NCBI GenBank assembly: GCA_013339895.1
Contig: JABACO010000016.1
Location: 3,119,767 to 3,183,766 of the forward strand
Direction: 5' to 3'
From: Ephydatia muelleri
Taxonomy: Eukaryota; Porifera; Demospongiae; Spongillida; Spongillidae
DNA: 64,000 nt
In this document: positions 50,980 through 62,633 of the stretch, in pieces
How the letters are laid out: each line of letters opens with the position of its first letter
Numbering within the stretch: position 1 is the stretch's first letter
Position numbers and translations under genes: made by a program
The notes under the pieces: model-generated
Database searches by the model: none
Told to the model about the DNA's origin: nothing
The model's input: only the letters and a program-made list of their open reading frames with translations

Positions 50980-53631
50980 TTACAATAAGCAATAACTACC
51001 ACTTAGCCTTGCCCCATTAAGCGATATAGGCGCTGTTCCACTAGCCTCTAATGCTATGACTCCTGCATTAGATATAGTAAATGATAAGCTCGCCATATTA
51101 GTTTGCCTTCCCATTACTGTCATATTTGAAGTTGTATAATATTTTGCTGGAATTACTGTTGAAAATGTAACTAATGTATTTGTAAGTTGATATGCAGCTA
51201 GAATAGGCACTAAAGATTCTGTTACAACTTTGCCAATTCTAATAAATTTAAAAGTGACTACTGTTGTTGATGGAGTAGAATTAGATAGCGTTCCTGTATA
51301 TGTATCTTCTTCATAAGTATTTAATAACGCATCGCCAGTCGTGCCAAATTTAATGCCATTATTAGAAATTATAGTTTGCCCATTTGAGGTAGATAAACCA
51401 ATATAAATATTACTTCCATCAATGAAAACATTGTCTGCCTGTAAAGTCATTACTCCAGTAAGACTGGCTTTGTTATTGGATATAACCAGTGTATTGCTTG
51501 TTCCCCCAATAGTTGTTACCAAAAGATTATCTATTTTTACATTATTACCAGGATCTGATGCAATAAACAAATCATTTCCAGGATACGCAATTATTTTATT
51601 AGCTTTTAGGTTGTTAAGTAAAACGTTTGCTGTAGCAACCGTGGCAAGTGTAATATCTCCACCAATTGTTAAAGGCTGGTAAGTATCACATTGAATAGGT
51701 CCATATACTTTACATAGACTATTAGGTGTTACAAGTATATTACCTCCCGAAGTGATTGTTGATTCATCTGTTAGTATTCTTAATCCATTTGGATTGTTAA
51801 CATTATTTATAGCAACAGCATCAATATTAGTGGCAATCAGTTTATTAGCTGGATTTATCACCATATCATTATTTACAGTAATATTTTGTGCAACACTGGC
51901 ACCTAGCTTATCAGTAAGTACTGTTGCGTCTTGCAACATCTTAATATCTCCATTTATTGGTAAAGCTTTTGCAGTTGGAGTGATAGAAGTAAATGTTGCA
52001 TCTTGAGATTTAATATTGCTAACTGTAACTCCAGCGGAAGATGATATATTTGAATTTACTAAGTCTATGTTCATACCTGTAATTGTTGAAGTTGTGCTTA
52101 TTGCATCAGTATCTATTGATGATGCTTTTAGATCTGCAACTACATCTACCAGAGTAGCTGAAGTAATCGATGCTTTATTCATATCTATTGTCATTCCCCC
52201 AACTGATGGTGTTATAGTTGCTACTTTTAAATCATCCATTGCTGTATCTCCAAAGTCAGTTCTACCTCCATCTGTTAGTGGCCTTATATGATCTGTATTT
52301 AATGTTTTTGTGTCGGTGCCTATAGATCCAATATTTACATCTGAACTCATTGTGATAGGCACTACATCTGAGATACTTCTAATGTTTACCGTTTTTAATA
52401 TTTTAGCTGGATCTACAACAACATCACCAACTGGATTCAACAATATGTCAGAATCTGATACAACATTTTTAACTTTTAGATTAACTGTTGGATCAACAGA
52501 AATGTTAGAAGTAAAATCAACTTCATTATTAGAAGATACTGCATGTATTGTATCTGTATTTAAAACTGTAGTTGGTGTTAGACTAATTCCTCCGTTAGGT
52601 GCATTAATAGTTATCCCTGAATCAGCATTGGCTCCAGAAATGTTCGATGTCTTTAAATTTTGTATCTGAGTATCACTCTGGAGTATGACTTGTGCGGCTT
52701 GAATAGCTGCATTAGCAAGATCTACATACATCTTAGATGAATTTGTATCTATCATCCGATCGCATAACATTGATTTTCCTGCTTGCACTTTAACACTTGT
52801 TACTGGGTTTAATAATATATTTGGCGCACCGATAATACCTGCCGGCATATTAAATGTTAGCTTATCATTTGAGTCAGTAGAAGAAGTAAACACATCACAT
52901 TTCAAAAGTTTGTTAGGTAAGACTTGTACAGCTGCGTCAATTGATAATGTGCCCGTAGACACAATTGAGCCATCATCTGCTCTAAACATTGCTGCATTTG
53001 TAAAAGCGCCAGAAGGTAAATATGCACTAGCTTTGACTGAATACAATGGATCTACAGCTAAGCCACCTGTATTAATAAATCTTGTAGGTGAATTTGGAGT
53101 TGGTCTAATGTTATCAGTATATAATGTTTTATCCATGGCCAGCTGAACATCATTTAGCTGCAACTTGCCTCCAGTTGTAGAGGCATCAATATAATCAGTT
53201 TTAAGTTGCATACCTGGATCTATTGTTATTCCTGACTTTCATTGAATACTCGATGCAACCGCAGCTCCTATAATATCTGATCTAAATATTTTGCCACTTG
53301 TCATTTTTAGACCTGACGGTGTTTCATCAGTATATGAAATAGAAACATCTGGGGCTGTCTTAGAGTTGCCTAATGAAATATTATCATGTAACGATAGAGT
53401 TGGAAATGTATCTGTCACATTAGTTAGTAGATTAATTGTTCTAGCTGATCTGTCTCCATTTTGTAATACTGTATCCAAATTAGCTGCTTGCGATATGGTA
53501 GTTAATCTAATAGAATTTGTTGTTGCATTATCTATGATTGACATCCCCGGACCTGGTTCTAGTGTCACATTTCCATTAAGTCTATCTAATGACGAGACTC
53601 CACCTTGTGCTGTATTATTTCTTAAACTCAT
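50980..53631 (-). pseudogene. Fibre-like repetitive beta protein, one in-frame TGA
   Basis: Frame 53631-53239 (MSLRNNTAQGGVSSLDRLNG, then NVTLEPGPGMSI, a start typical of fibre-type proteins) ends at TGA 53239-53241; the same frame continues immediately for 743 codons to 50980. The body has repeated short beta units (LNTDTIHAVSS, LNTDHIRPLTD, KTVNIRSISD) as in a trimeric beta shaft, and a distinct C-terminal domain from about residue 640 of the second part (TGTLSNSTPSTTVVTFKFIR). A receptor-binding spike or fibre is the natural reading. The TGA could come from one C-to-T change in CGA. Confidence 0.65.
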
Positions 53632-53705
53632 TTTAACTATTATTGTCTGATATATAAATATATCTAGTTATATATTTTAATAGGTAATCTCTCTTTGGGT
53701 TGTAT

Positions 53706-54261
53706 GCATCTTACTGTACCTTACTGCATCTTACTGCATATTTCGGTATAAACTGGATCATGTTTTACAAAAAATGGGGTATCTAACTTTTGGCACTCGG
53801 CCGAGAATCTCATTAAGAGATAGAAATATTATTAGGGCTATGTAAAGCACGCGTTCGCATAATAGACTATGTAGTACTGGTGTGGAAAAGGGATACCAGT
53901 AGTACCCTTAAAAATGAGTCGGGGTACGCGAGAGTAAGATAGAGCTTACTAAATGTTAGTGAAATACCCTAATACTAGACTCCACACTGTACGATAAAGC
54001 TCGATAAAGTTAGATTAGACCCCTAGTAGAATGTGAAAAATTTCTTCTAGTTATATAGATCTAAATAAGTTCATGACCCCTGTAGATTAGACTCCTAAGA
54101 CCCCCTAAATCTATGAGAAATGTGGGCCCGACCCTTTATGCGATAGGCAAAATTTTAACTATTAGTAAGGGTCAGTAGCGATAGTAAGGGCTCTGGACCA
54201 TCACTCCATTTGACCCCTCATGTCCATATCGATGGAGTCAAACCGCTAATATGACACTACT
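53706..54261 (-). repeat. Polinton right terminal inverted repeat
   Basis: About 556 bp, inverse of 29298-29865, ending GACACTACT, then CCGTT. Confidence 0.95.
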
Positions 54262-54522
54262 CCGTTCACTCAAAATGCAATGTTTGGAACGCTGTAACTT
54301 TTGAGATACTAATCCAAATATGATGCATAAGGTGTCGTTCTGCAGCATTTTTTATGCTCTTGTAGAGGGTAATAAAATCGCAGCACAAAACACGATTTGA
54401 AAAAATCTTGAAGTACCTAACTTAAAAAACATCCACGGCATGACAGCCTTACAAATCGCCAAAACGTCTTCATCCTCAACGCGCCTTTTTTTTTCCCATC
54501 ACACGCGACGCTTAACTAGAAT
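54262..54522. other. Host flank with a dispersed 45 bp repeat
   Basis: Starts with the right CCGTT copy. Positions 54424-54470 closely match 27317-27365 in the left flank (AACATCCACGGCATGACAGC...), a dispersed host repeat unrelated to the TIRs. No gene. Confidence 0.5.
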
Positions 54523-55152
54523 GGCGGGCCCTACCACCGCGTTTGGTCGGGTGGTAAGGCGTCAAGCCTATACCAAGATTTGTGCAGAACAGTTATGTAA
54601 TATATGCTGTGAATATCATTATATTATATATACACATTTACGTGATAATTGTTTGGTTTACCACCACCGTACCAAAATGGCAGAAGCGGCCACAAGCCAT
54701 ACATGTAGGCTACGTATTGCTTTGGCTGCGGTAATGAGGTTAAACCAGAAAACCGGCGAAAGCTGGTAAGCAAGCATAGCACACACTCTTCCCGAATCCA
54801 GGCAGAATGGCAAAGACATCTCTTCCTTCAACAAACGCTATTGCTACATCTAGCTGTTCCATCTTCATAGTTGGGTAGCCCAACTCTTCAGCTGCCTTGA
54901 TAACACAATCGCTAATAAAACATCTTCGCTCCACCAAACCGCTTACGTACTTACCGGGTTAAAAAGTATATTTCTAGGAAACCCATGATTATCTCACATC
55001 AACATTATGATGCATCAACCGCTAATTGGGTGATAATGAACCCACTTGAACGCTGCAATTCGATTGGAGCTGCAATGCCCATTGCAGCAGCACAAATCTT
55101 GGTATAGGCTTGACGCCCTACCACCCGACCAAACGCGGTGGTAGGGCCCGCC
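54523..55152. mobile_element. Inverted-repeat cassette enclosing a RecQ fragment
   Basis: Arms of 63 bp (54523-54585 and 55090-55152) differ at one position and contain GCGGGCCCTACCACCGCG. The 500 bp between them include a piece of RecQ-like helicase on the minus strand. Looks like a small non-autonomous element that captured gene sequence; no target duplication confirmed. Confidence 0.55.
54740..54937 (-). pseudogene. RecQ-family helicase N-terminal fragment
   Basis: 65 codons: IKAAEELGYPTMKMEQLDVA then AFVEGRDVFAILPGFGKSVC YACLP, split here for length. This is the Q-motif/Walker A region of RecQ helicases, but the usual LPTGFGKS has lost one residue (LPGFGKS), so the nucleotide loop is altered. 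The rest of the helicase is absent. A capture remnant within the inverted-repeat cassette. Confidence 0.65.
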
Positions 55153-55431
55153 CTTCTAACGTTTAACGTTACGTCATATCAGGTAAAAATAATCGCGTCC
55201 CTTTCTGCGTCGCCGGCATGCATACCGTAAAAACCATTACTTCATGCCTTACAATGACCTTCAAAAATAAACTTAAGCGGCACTTGCATCCTACATACTT
55301 GCATGCATGGATATTCTGTATGTAGGCATTCGTCCATTGCCTATAACTCATGTATGCATGATCAGTTCACTATCGTTAGTTGATTTTGCAGCTTCACTCG
55401 ATACTGTCATTGTCATGTGGATGTCAGTGCT

Positions 55432-56110
55432 TCATTCATCTAAAAGTCTAGCACACAACAGCCTTGCTGCTATTCCTCGCAATCCCTTATGAACAACGAG
55501 AATTGAGATTAGTGTAGCCGGGTACGATGCGTCATTAAGGTGTCTAGAGACAACTGCAGTATCTTCATCTCTGTCAAGCAGACGTGACCCAAGAAAGTAT
55601 AATAAAATAAAAGCCAATCTAAATGTTGAGTATAAGAGTATATTGAACACATTTATCTGGACAATGGACGTTACCAGTGGCCTTTCATCACTTAAGGGTT
55701 GAACGATGGCCTTCTTTACTTTGTTGCAAGTTAGCACAGAGAATACTATAGTCAATGCCAGAGGTGCTGTGTAGGCGAGAGGAATCCACGATGCTACGTT
55801 GATTATATATACCTTTCAAATCATCCGAATACCTGCAGTTGGATCCTTTGATCGTAGTGCTATTGCGGCCATTGAAAAATATGATGCACGAAATGCCGAT
55901 ACTGGTAATAATCAAGGAAAGCAAAGCAATGTATAAACCCAATTGGAAGAGATCTTCGTTCCGTGCTTTAACACCAAGAACTGAAAGAAGGCAGCAGCTC
56001 CGATATTTAGTGCAATAATTGGATGAAAACCAAAGTAGAGGAGATTGTATATATTGTACAGTGGAAATGTTCCGCATTCTCTTAAATAGGGTATATCCTT
56101 ATGTCCCAAA
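55432..56110 (-). pseudogene. Multi-pass membrane protein remnant, GPCR-like
   Basis: Three minus-strand frames line up as one membrane protein if two 1-base shifts are allowed (near 55970-55990 and 55810): NLLYFGFHPIIALNIGAAAF; FQLGLYIALLSLIITSIGIS; VYIINVASWIPLAYTAPLAL plus TIVFSVLTC; INVFNILLYSTFRLAFILLY; and a last TLISILVVHKGLRGIAARLL. Helix number, an Asn/Cys-bearing loop after the second segment listed, and a charged tail resemble the latter part of a rhodopsin-like receptor. No DRY or NPxxY motif is seen, so the family is uncertain. Confidence 0.4.
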
Positions 56111-56835
56111 GAAGCCTATAAGTAAGTACTGCTGCTACACAAAACAGTGCCATAGCCACTCAGGGCAGTTAAGGCGTGGGTAAAATTATTTCCAGCTTAA
56201 TTGTATTCATTGTTACGTTTGATCACGTGACGTATCTTGTTGTGCGGCCAAAACTTATAAAAATTGCTTGCATCACTCGTTTCGAAGTATGTATACACGT
56301 TCACACATAATACGCGTACGCGTGCGTTTGAGATCCACATGATATTGAAGGTAGATGTAAACTCGTATGAAGTACCCGCATGATTTTATGAATGCGGAGA
56401 ACGCGGAGTACTTTGCATGTGTTAATTGAGCGTGGGTTAACATAATTGTATTGGTCAAAAATACTTTATGAGTCGGAACATAGATAGTATACTATCTATG
56501 GTCGGACAGGACTACCGTTCCGTGCTTCGGTCCGGCCAAAAGAGCCAGCAGACTACGATAAATACAGCTGTTAATATGTGACGAGCACGTGAGTTAACTT
56601 TTGAAAAGATCCAAGCGTGATGAAACATATTGGCGGATAGCGATGCTAGCAGCTTACACGTTGGTGCGTGTTGATCAGCACTACTCAATCTTGTGAGTAA
56701 ATCTGAAGGTTCGGTGAGCTTCCACGCAAAAAATTATGTATGCATGGAATGAAACGCGTGTGTAGGCCTATTGATGTGTGGGCTAACTGCATGTGTTTGT
56801 ATGCTGCTCATGTACGCATCTTTTAGTACAGAAGC
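56111..56835. other. Non-coding stretch
   Basis: No gene or repeat recognised. Confidence 0.3.
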
Positions 56836-58490
56836 TAATCAATCATGTCTTTGAATTCGAATATCACCTGGATGTATGCGTGACATCAGGTTTGCCTTCT
56901 ATCCATGGTGTTTGGTTTGGTGTGTTGTTGTCTTTGAATTAGAATAGCACTTGGATGTAGGTGTGGCTTCAGCTTTCCCATGGATTGGAGCAATGACTGT
57001 AACCATGCCAATGGATTGTGCGAATGGGAGCATTATCCGACATCAGGTTTGCCTCCTACCCGTGGTGTTTGGTGTGTTGTTGTCTTTGAATTAGAATATC
57101 ACTTGGATGTAGGTGTGGCTTTAGCTTGCCCATGGATTGGAGCAATGACTGTAACCATGCCAATGGATTGTGCGAATGGGAGCATTATCCGACATCAGGT
57201 TTGCCTCCTACCCGTGGTGTTTGGTGTGTTGTTGTCTTTGAATTAGAATATCACTTGGATGTAGGTGTGGCTTTAGCTTGCCCATGGATTGGAGCAATGA
57301 CTGTAACCATGCCAATGGATTGTGCGAATGGGAGCATTATCCGACATCAGGTTTGCCTCCTACCCGTGGTGTTTGGTGTGTTGTTGTCTTTGAATTAGAA
57401 TATCACTTGGTTGTAGGTGTGGCTTCAGCTTGCCCATGGATTGGAGCAATGACTGTAACCATGCCAATGGATTGTGCGAATGGGAGCATTATCCGACATC
57501 AGGTTTGCGTGGTGTTTGGTGTGTTGTTGTCTTTGAATTAGAATATCACTTGGTTGTAGGTGTGGCTTCAGCTTGCCCATGGATTGGAGCAATGACTGTA
57601 ACCATGCCAATGGATTGTGCGAATGGGAGCATTATTCGACATCAGGTTTGCCTCCTACCCGTGGTGTTTGGTGTGTTGTTGTCTTTGAATTAGAATATCA
57701 CTTGGATGTAGGTGTGGCTTCAGCTTGCCCATGGATTGGAGCAATGACTGTAACCATGCCAATGGATTGTGCGAATGGGAGCATTATCCGACATCAGGTT
57801 TGCCTCCTACCCGTGGTGTTTGGTGTGTTGTTGTCTTTGAATTAGAATATCACTTGGATGTAGGTGTGGCTTCAGCTTGCCCATGGATTGGAGCAATGAC
57901 TGTAACCATGCCAATGGATTGTGCGAATGGGAGCATTATCCGACATCAGGTTTGCCTCCTACCCGTGGTGTTTGGTGTGTTGTTGTCTTTGAAGTAGAAT
58001 ATCACTTGGATGTAGGTGTGGCTTCAGCTTGCCCATGGATTGGAGCAATGACTGTAACCATGCCAATGGATTGTGCGAATGGGAGCATTATCCAACATCA
58101 GGTTTGCCTCCTACCCGTGGTGTTTGGTGTGTTGTTGTCTTTGAATTAGAATATCACTTGGATGTAGGTGTGGCTTCAGCTTGCCCATGGATTGGAGCAA
58201 TGACTGTAACCATGCCAATGGATTGTGCGAATGGGAGCATTATCCAACATCAGGTTTGCCTCCTACCTGTGGTGTTTGGTGTGTTGTTGTCTTTGAATTA
58301 GAATATCACTTGGATGTCGGTGTGGCTTCAGCTTGCCCATGGATTGGAGCAATGACTGTAACCATGCCAATGGATTGTGCGAATGGGAGCATTATCCGAC
58401 ATCAGGTTTGCCTCCTACCCGTGGTGTTTGGTGTGTTGTTGTCTTTGAATTAGAATATCACTTGGATGTAGGTGTGGCTTCAGAGTGCCT
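56836..58490. repeat. 152 bp tandem satellite, about ten units
   Basis: The marker ATGCCAATGGATTGTGCGAA recurs every 152 bp from about 56997 to 58364; one unit (near 57510) lacks 9 bp. Flanking partial, diverged units occur at both ends. Because 152 is not a multiple of three, each unit yields staggered 90-residue ORFs; they are not genes. Confidence 0.95.
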
Positions 58491-59182
58491 TCAGATGAAG
58501 CAGTGGGTGTGATCATGCAACATCATTAGTCGAAATGTATGCCTGGGTGGGGCTATAACAAGGGGGCATGGGTGTCATTATATGTAGGGCATTGAGCCCC
58601 AGCTGAAACATATGCCTGGTTGTGGCTAAAATAGGGGATGGGGTCTAAAAGAGCGGCACAGTGGGGTCAAAAGAGCCTGGAGGGTAGGGGCGGTGGGCTT
58701 TATATGGAGTTAAGTTGCTTAGCCTATAAAGATGCCCGGGTGTGGCCAAAATAAGGGGAGGGGGGCAGCATTTCGAAAGGTGCCTGGGTGTGGCCAAAAT
58801 AGATGGCGTAGTTCATACTGGGTTAACTTACATAGTTTTGCTTATGAACACAGAAACATGTGTCAGTGACATGTAAGATTATGTTACAGCTGCAGAGCTT
58901 TTATTACTGCAACTTTTGGCACCTGCTAAGAATTTTAACCTGTCAATGCATAGTGCTGTTGGCTGCTTCAGTACAGACAGTTCATATGGAGTTTGCATGT
59001 AACTATTGTACTTCTGAGACAAGGATTGTCTTACACATGCAAATCACATGCAAAACGTAAATGGCTGACCTGTGAGTGTATCGCTGACCACTGGTATGTA
59101 CATGAAAATTTTATGTTTGTCAAAGCATATCTGTTACATGTAGCTGTGTTGTGCAGTGACTATAACCTTGCTAATACCATAA
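58491..59182. repeat. Short degenerate repeats and non-coding DNA
   Basis: Between 58530 and 58810 a phrase like GCCTGGGTGTGGCCAAAATA recurs about four to five times with variations. Nothing recognised from 58810 to 59182. Confidence 0.55.
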
Positions 59183-62100
59183 CTATTTATTTTCACATGC
59201 GTGTAGCTGTTGTTCAATCTCCAGCAGGACCTTCATTGCCATGTTTTTCATGTGTAGCTCTGAAGTATCTAGTTCATCACTTCTTTTCTGAACCTTCTTT
59301 TTTAAGAAAGCTAGGAGATGCTGGTATTTTCTTGTTAGTTCCGTAAGCTGACCACTCTTTTTGCCTTTCATTTTTTTAATGTTGATGCGCAAATTGTCAA
59401 GTGAATTTATTTCATCTGTTTGACCTATTACATAGGCAATAGCATTTGCAGTTTTTGTTTTGTACTTATTCTCTGTGAACTGAGGATGCTGAGAAGACGC
59501 TACTGCTGGTTGTGAGGACTGAGGATGCTGAGAAGGTACTACTGCTGGTTGTGAGGACTGAGGATGCTGAGAAGGTACTACTGCTGGTTGTGAGGACTGA
59601 GGATGCTGAGAAGGTACTACTGCTGGTTGTGAGGACTGAGGATGCTGAGAAGGTACTACTGCTGGTTGTGAGGACTGAGGATGCTGAGAAGACGCTACTG
59701 CTGGTTGTGAGGACTGAGGATGCTGAGAAGGTACTACTGCTGGTTGTGAGGACTGAGGATGCTGAGAAGGTACTACTGCTGGCTGTGAGGACTGAGGATG
59801 CTGAGAAGGTACTACTGCTGGTTGTGAGGACTGAGGATGCTGAGAAGGTACTACTGCTGGCTGTGAGGACTGAGGATGCTGAGAAGGTACTACTGCTGGT
59901 TGTGAGGACTGAGGATGCTGAAAAGGTACTACTGCTGGTTGTGAGGACTGAGGATGCTGAAAAGGTACTACTGCTGGCTGTGAGGACTGAGGATGCTGAG
60001 AAGGTACATGTACTACTGCCGGTATTGAGGACTCAACTTCTGTGAGGGAGACATTGATAGGTGTGGTTGATGTACATAATCCACTGTTTGTGTGTTGAAA
60101 GTTATCGCGATCAATGACACTTGTACAGTAACCACTGTCATCATAGATCCGAATAGTTTCAGCTGGAAGGTTAGTACTTGCCACTAATTTCTGAAACAAC
60201 TTTCGCTTTTCCAAATCCAGCTTCTCTATAAAAGTGTTTCTGAAGTGCAGCAAGGTAGGTCCACATACTTTAATGTCTGGCTGATCTGATCCATCAAAAA
60301 ATTCATAACCTTCTTTCTCTTCTCTCCACCAGAAACCTTCTCCAGGCTCTAGGTATGGGGCAATCCTATTCAGGTGAGCTTGCCAGCTGAATGCATACTT
60401 TCTTGTCATGTCCTTACTGATAACTGTGTTCTCTACACAGGGAAGGTGAGCAGCTGCAATTCGAATAGAATTGTTCTGTTCCTCAAGAGCATTACGATCC
60501 TTTTGTGCTCCAGCTTGCAATCGAAGGAGCATGTTAGGTAAGACTTGTTCAGGTTTCCGGTTTGAAGTTGTACTTGCAATTCTTTTGGCTGTTTCAAATA
60601 TTCTCTCTTCATTTTCTGTGTTTATACTCTTGAGGCAGACAACTTCATACTGCTGAGCGGCATGGCTGGTCAAGGCATGAAAGTAAGCACCATAAAACTT
60701 TTCTTGTGTAAGATGTTTTAGCTGTTGGAATACATCGGTGCATGCCGTAGCATGGATCCATGTTAAATTGTATAGCCGTAGAATGCTCCTTGGTGTTCTT
60801 TTCTCTTCAGAGCTATACATAATTTCACTGATTTCAACGATCGTTCTGAAAATGGTACATACTTTTGAATGCTTGTTGTGCTTTAATAAGCACAGAAGGA
60901 TTAGAATTGCTGCATGTCTGTAATCACAAGCTCGTTTTGTTTCCTTTTTCATGAAGTGTGCAATAATTGTAACGCACTCTGTCTTCACACATGTGTCGAA
61001 GTGTTCCTCAACTTCTACGAAAAGGTTATGGATGTGACCCTTCAGATCATGCAGTGGCTCACACTCTAATATGGTATACTTGTCCATGTTGATAGACTGA
61101 AGGGTTTGGCAAGGATCTTTCAAGAGGAGTGTAGGCACGCGAACAAAGCCAGAAAGCAAACCAAGCAAGTTGGCTTCTAATTCAATTTTATTGGTTTTTT
61201 TTGGAAATGTGATGCCTCGTTGTGCCAGTTCCAACTCTAGCTCAGCTTTGCGTAGATTTTCAAATGGCTTTAGGGTAGACATTTTGCCAAACTTTCCAGC
61301 AATGATTATATCCTGCTGCTCTTGCAGTGTTCTCCATTTTAAGGTTAGTGCATGTGCAATGTCACTGGTCATGCTGGTCTGTATTCCACATGCACCACAC
61401 CGAATTGTCCCTCCTTGTTGTACCCCTCTCTCAAAATTTCTTGCAGGGCCATCGCCAGCAAAAAAGCGCACTGTGTCGTTTATTGGAATCCCTGCAGTTG
61501 TCATGATTGGTGAGTTCAGAGTTCTTAGGCATGACACCCTCTCTGGAATAAGTGCTGCTTGATCCTCGTGGGATGAACTTGCAATCCCAATGACATGAAC
61601 TTCTGGTTTCTCAATAGTACCCTGCAAATTTAGAGTGGAGTTCAGTGAATATTCATCCTTTCGAAAGAATACTGAGGTATCATAAATGACTTTAACTGTT
61701 ATGAATATGTATCCTTGGCCAAGGATTGTTCCATGGTCATGCCACATTACTAGATGACGGTTTCTCTGTAGAGACTTGACTTTTGCTCTGAGTTCAGTGA
61801 TCTCCATATCAGCAAACTGATGCTCCTGATTTTGCTTAAGAAATTTAATGGCTTCATCCTTGGACAATGCGTCCACCTGCTCATCAGTTTGAAGGCGCAT
61901 GTATTTCTCTTGGTTCTTCAGTAATCGCTGCCGTATCTCATTCATTGGGACCTTCCGACTGTAAATAGTGACAGGTTGTTCTACAACTTCTCCATCTCTA
62001 CATGTGACCACTGTCATCTCTTTTGGAGCACAATCAATTCCAATTGAGTAAGTACCGTCTTCTATGTCTGCTGCCCATTTTTCTTTAACCATCTGTGTGG

Positions 62101-62492
62101 TACTTGTACATGGCATAGAGATTTCATTTCCTGGCATCTTCAACTTCTTTGCTCTGGTTCTTCGATTTTCTGCAAGCCCATCCAGAGCATATGTATCCAG
62201 ACCATTTTTCCTGGCAAACTCTTTCAACACCTGACCTCGGTTTTTTCCAGGTACGTTGTATTGTCGTGCTACTTGTGACCAATTGATTTTTTTTATCTTC
62301 ACTCCAATTCTTCAATTCATTAAGTGCAGCTGTTGTGTCCCAGGTCACATTCTCTTCCATGGAAGGTGAATGTGTCTTCTTTTTTCCTGCATTGCTATTT
62401 GCTCTTTCGTTCTTCATTTTTGCACTTTCAAACCCTTGTGCAAGGTGAATCCTATTATATGTTCGCAATGATAGCCCTTCGTTCAGTACCAT
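59183..62492 (-). pseudogene. Large hypothetical protein of an expanded family, with 13-residue repeat tail
   Basis: The 1039-codon frame (62302-59183) opens without an ATG; the natural upstream part lies in the 62492-62124 frame (KMKNERANSNAGKKKTHSPS ... NELKNWSED) and joins near 62285-62300, where an 8-base A run (minus strand) appears one base too long. Conserved-looking blocks: INWSQVARQYNVPGKNRGQV (helix-turn-helix-like), YSIGIDCAPKEMTVVTC, VIGIASSSHEDQAAL, FFAGDGPARNFERGVQQGG followed by CGAC, and a SAP-like RKAELELELAQRGITF. The tail holds about 13 copies of SQHPQSSQPAVVP, then a helical end. I recognise it as a type common in sponge or cnidarian genomes, perhaps transposon-derived, but cannot name it. 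Confidence 0.6.
59475..60010. repeat. 39 bp coding minisatellite
   Basis: About 13 copies of a 39 bp unit containing GAGGACTGAGGATGCTGAGA, in frame with the minus-strand gene and encoding the 13-residue tail repeat. The plus-strand ORF over it is a shadow. Confidence 0.95.
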
Positions 62493-62633
62493 TGTAGCAT
62501 CATTGGTGCGCAGGGTGTCTTGAATGTGTTATACACACTTTCTTACTAATTGTCTTTTTTCTCTTTTTTCAACAGTTGTCTTCCTTTTTTGAAGAGCTGC
62601 ATTTGGACACTTTGTGATGACGTCTGTGAAGGA

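Larger units (their letters stand above)
29298..54261. mobile_element. Polinton/Maverick element, complete with TIRs
   Basis: About 25 kb bounded by inverted repeats that start AGTAGTGTCATATTAGCGG at both ends. Direct repeats CCGTT (29293-29297 and 54262-54266) flank it. It encodes the Polinton signature set: protein-primed family-B polymerase, retroviral-type integrase, FtsK/HerA ATPase, major capsid and penton. About twenty genes are packed with gaps of mostly under 150 bp, on both strands. A 5 bp duplication is slightly shorter than the 6 bp usually reported for Polintons. Several genes are broken, so the copy is probably an endogenous fossil, though a young one judging from the near-identical termini. 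Confidence 0.95.

Noticed and set aside
51422..53146. Plus-strand ORFs of 78-119 codons
   Set aside because: Shadows of the fibre-like gene on the opposite strand.
31706..53241. TGA reassignment in the element
   Set aside because: Two in-frame TGAs (31706 and 53239) might suggest recoding, but the capsid gene and others use TGA as a normal stop and each case is one substitution from a sense codon.
56980..58453. Series of 90-residue ORFs
   Set aside because: Generated by the 152 bp satellite; staggered frames, no independent evidence of coding.
59512..60045. 177-codon plus-strand ORF
   Set aside because: Shadow of the 39 bp coding minisatellite.
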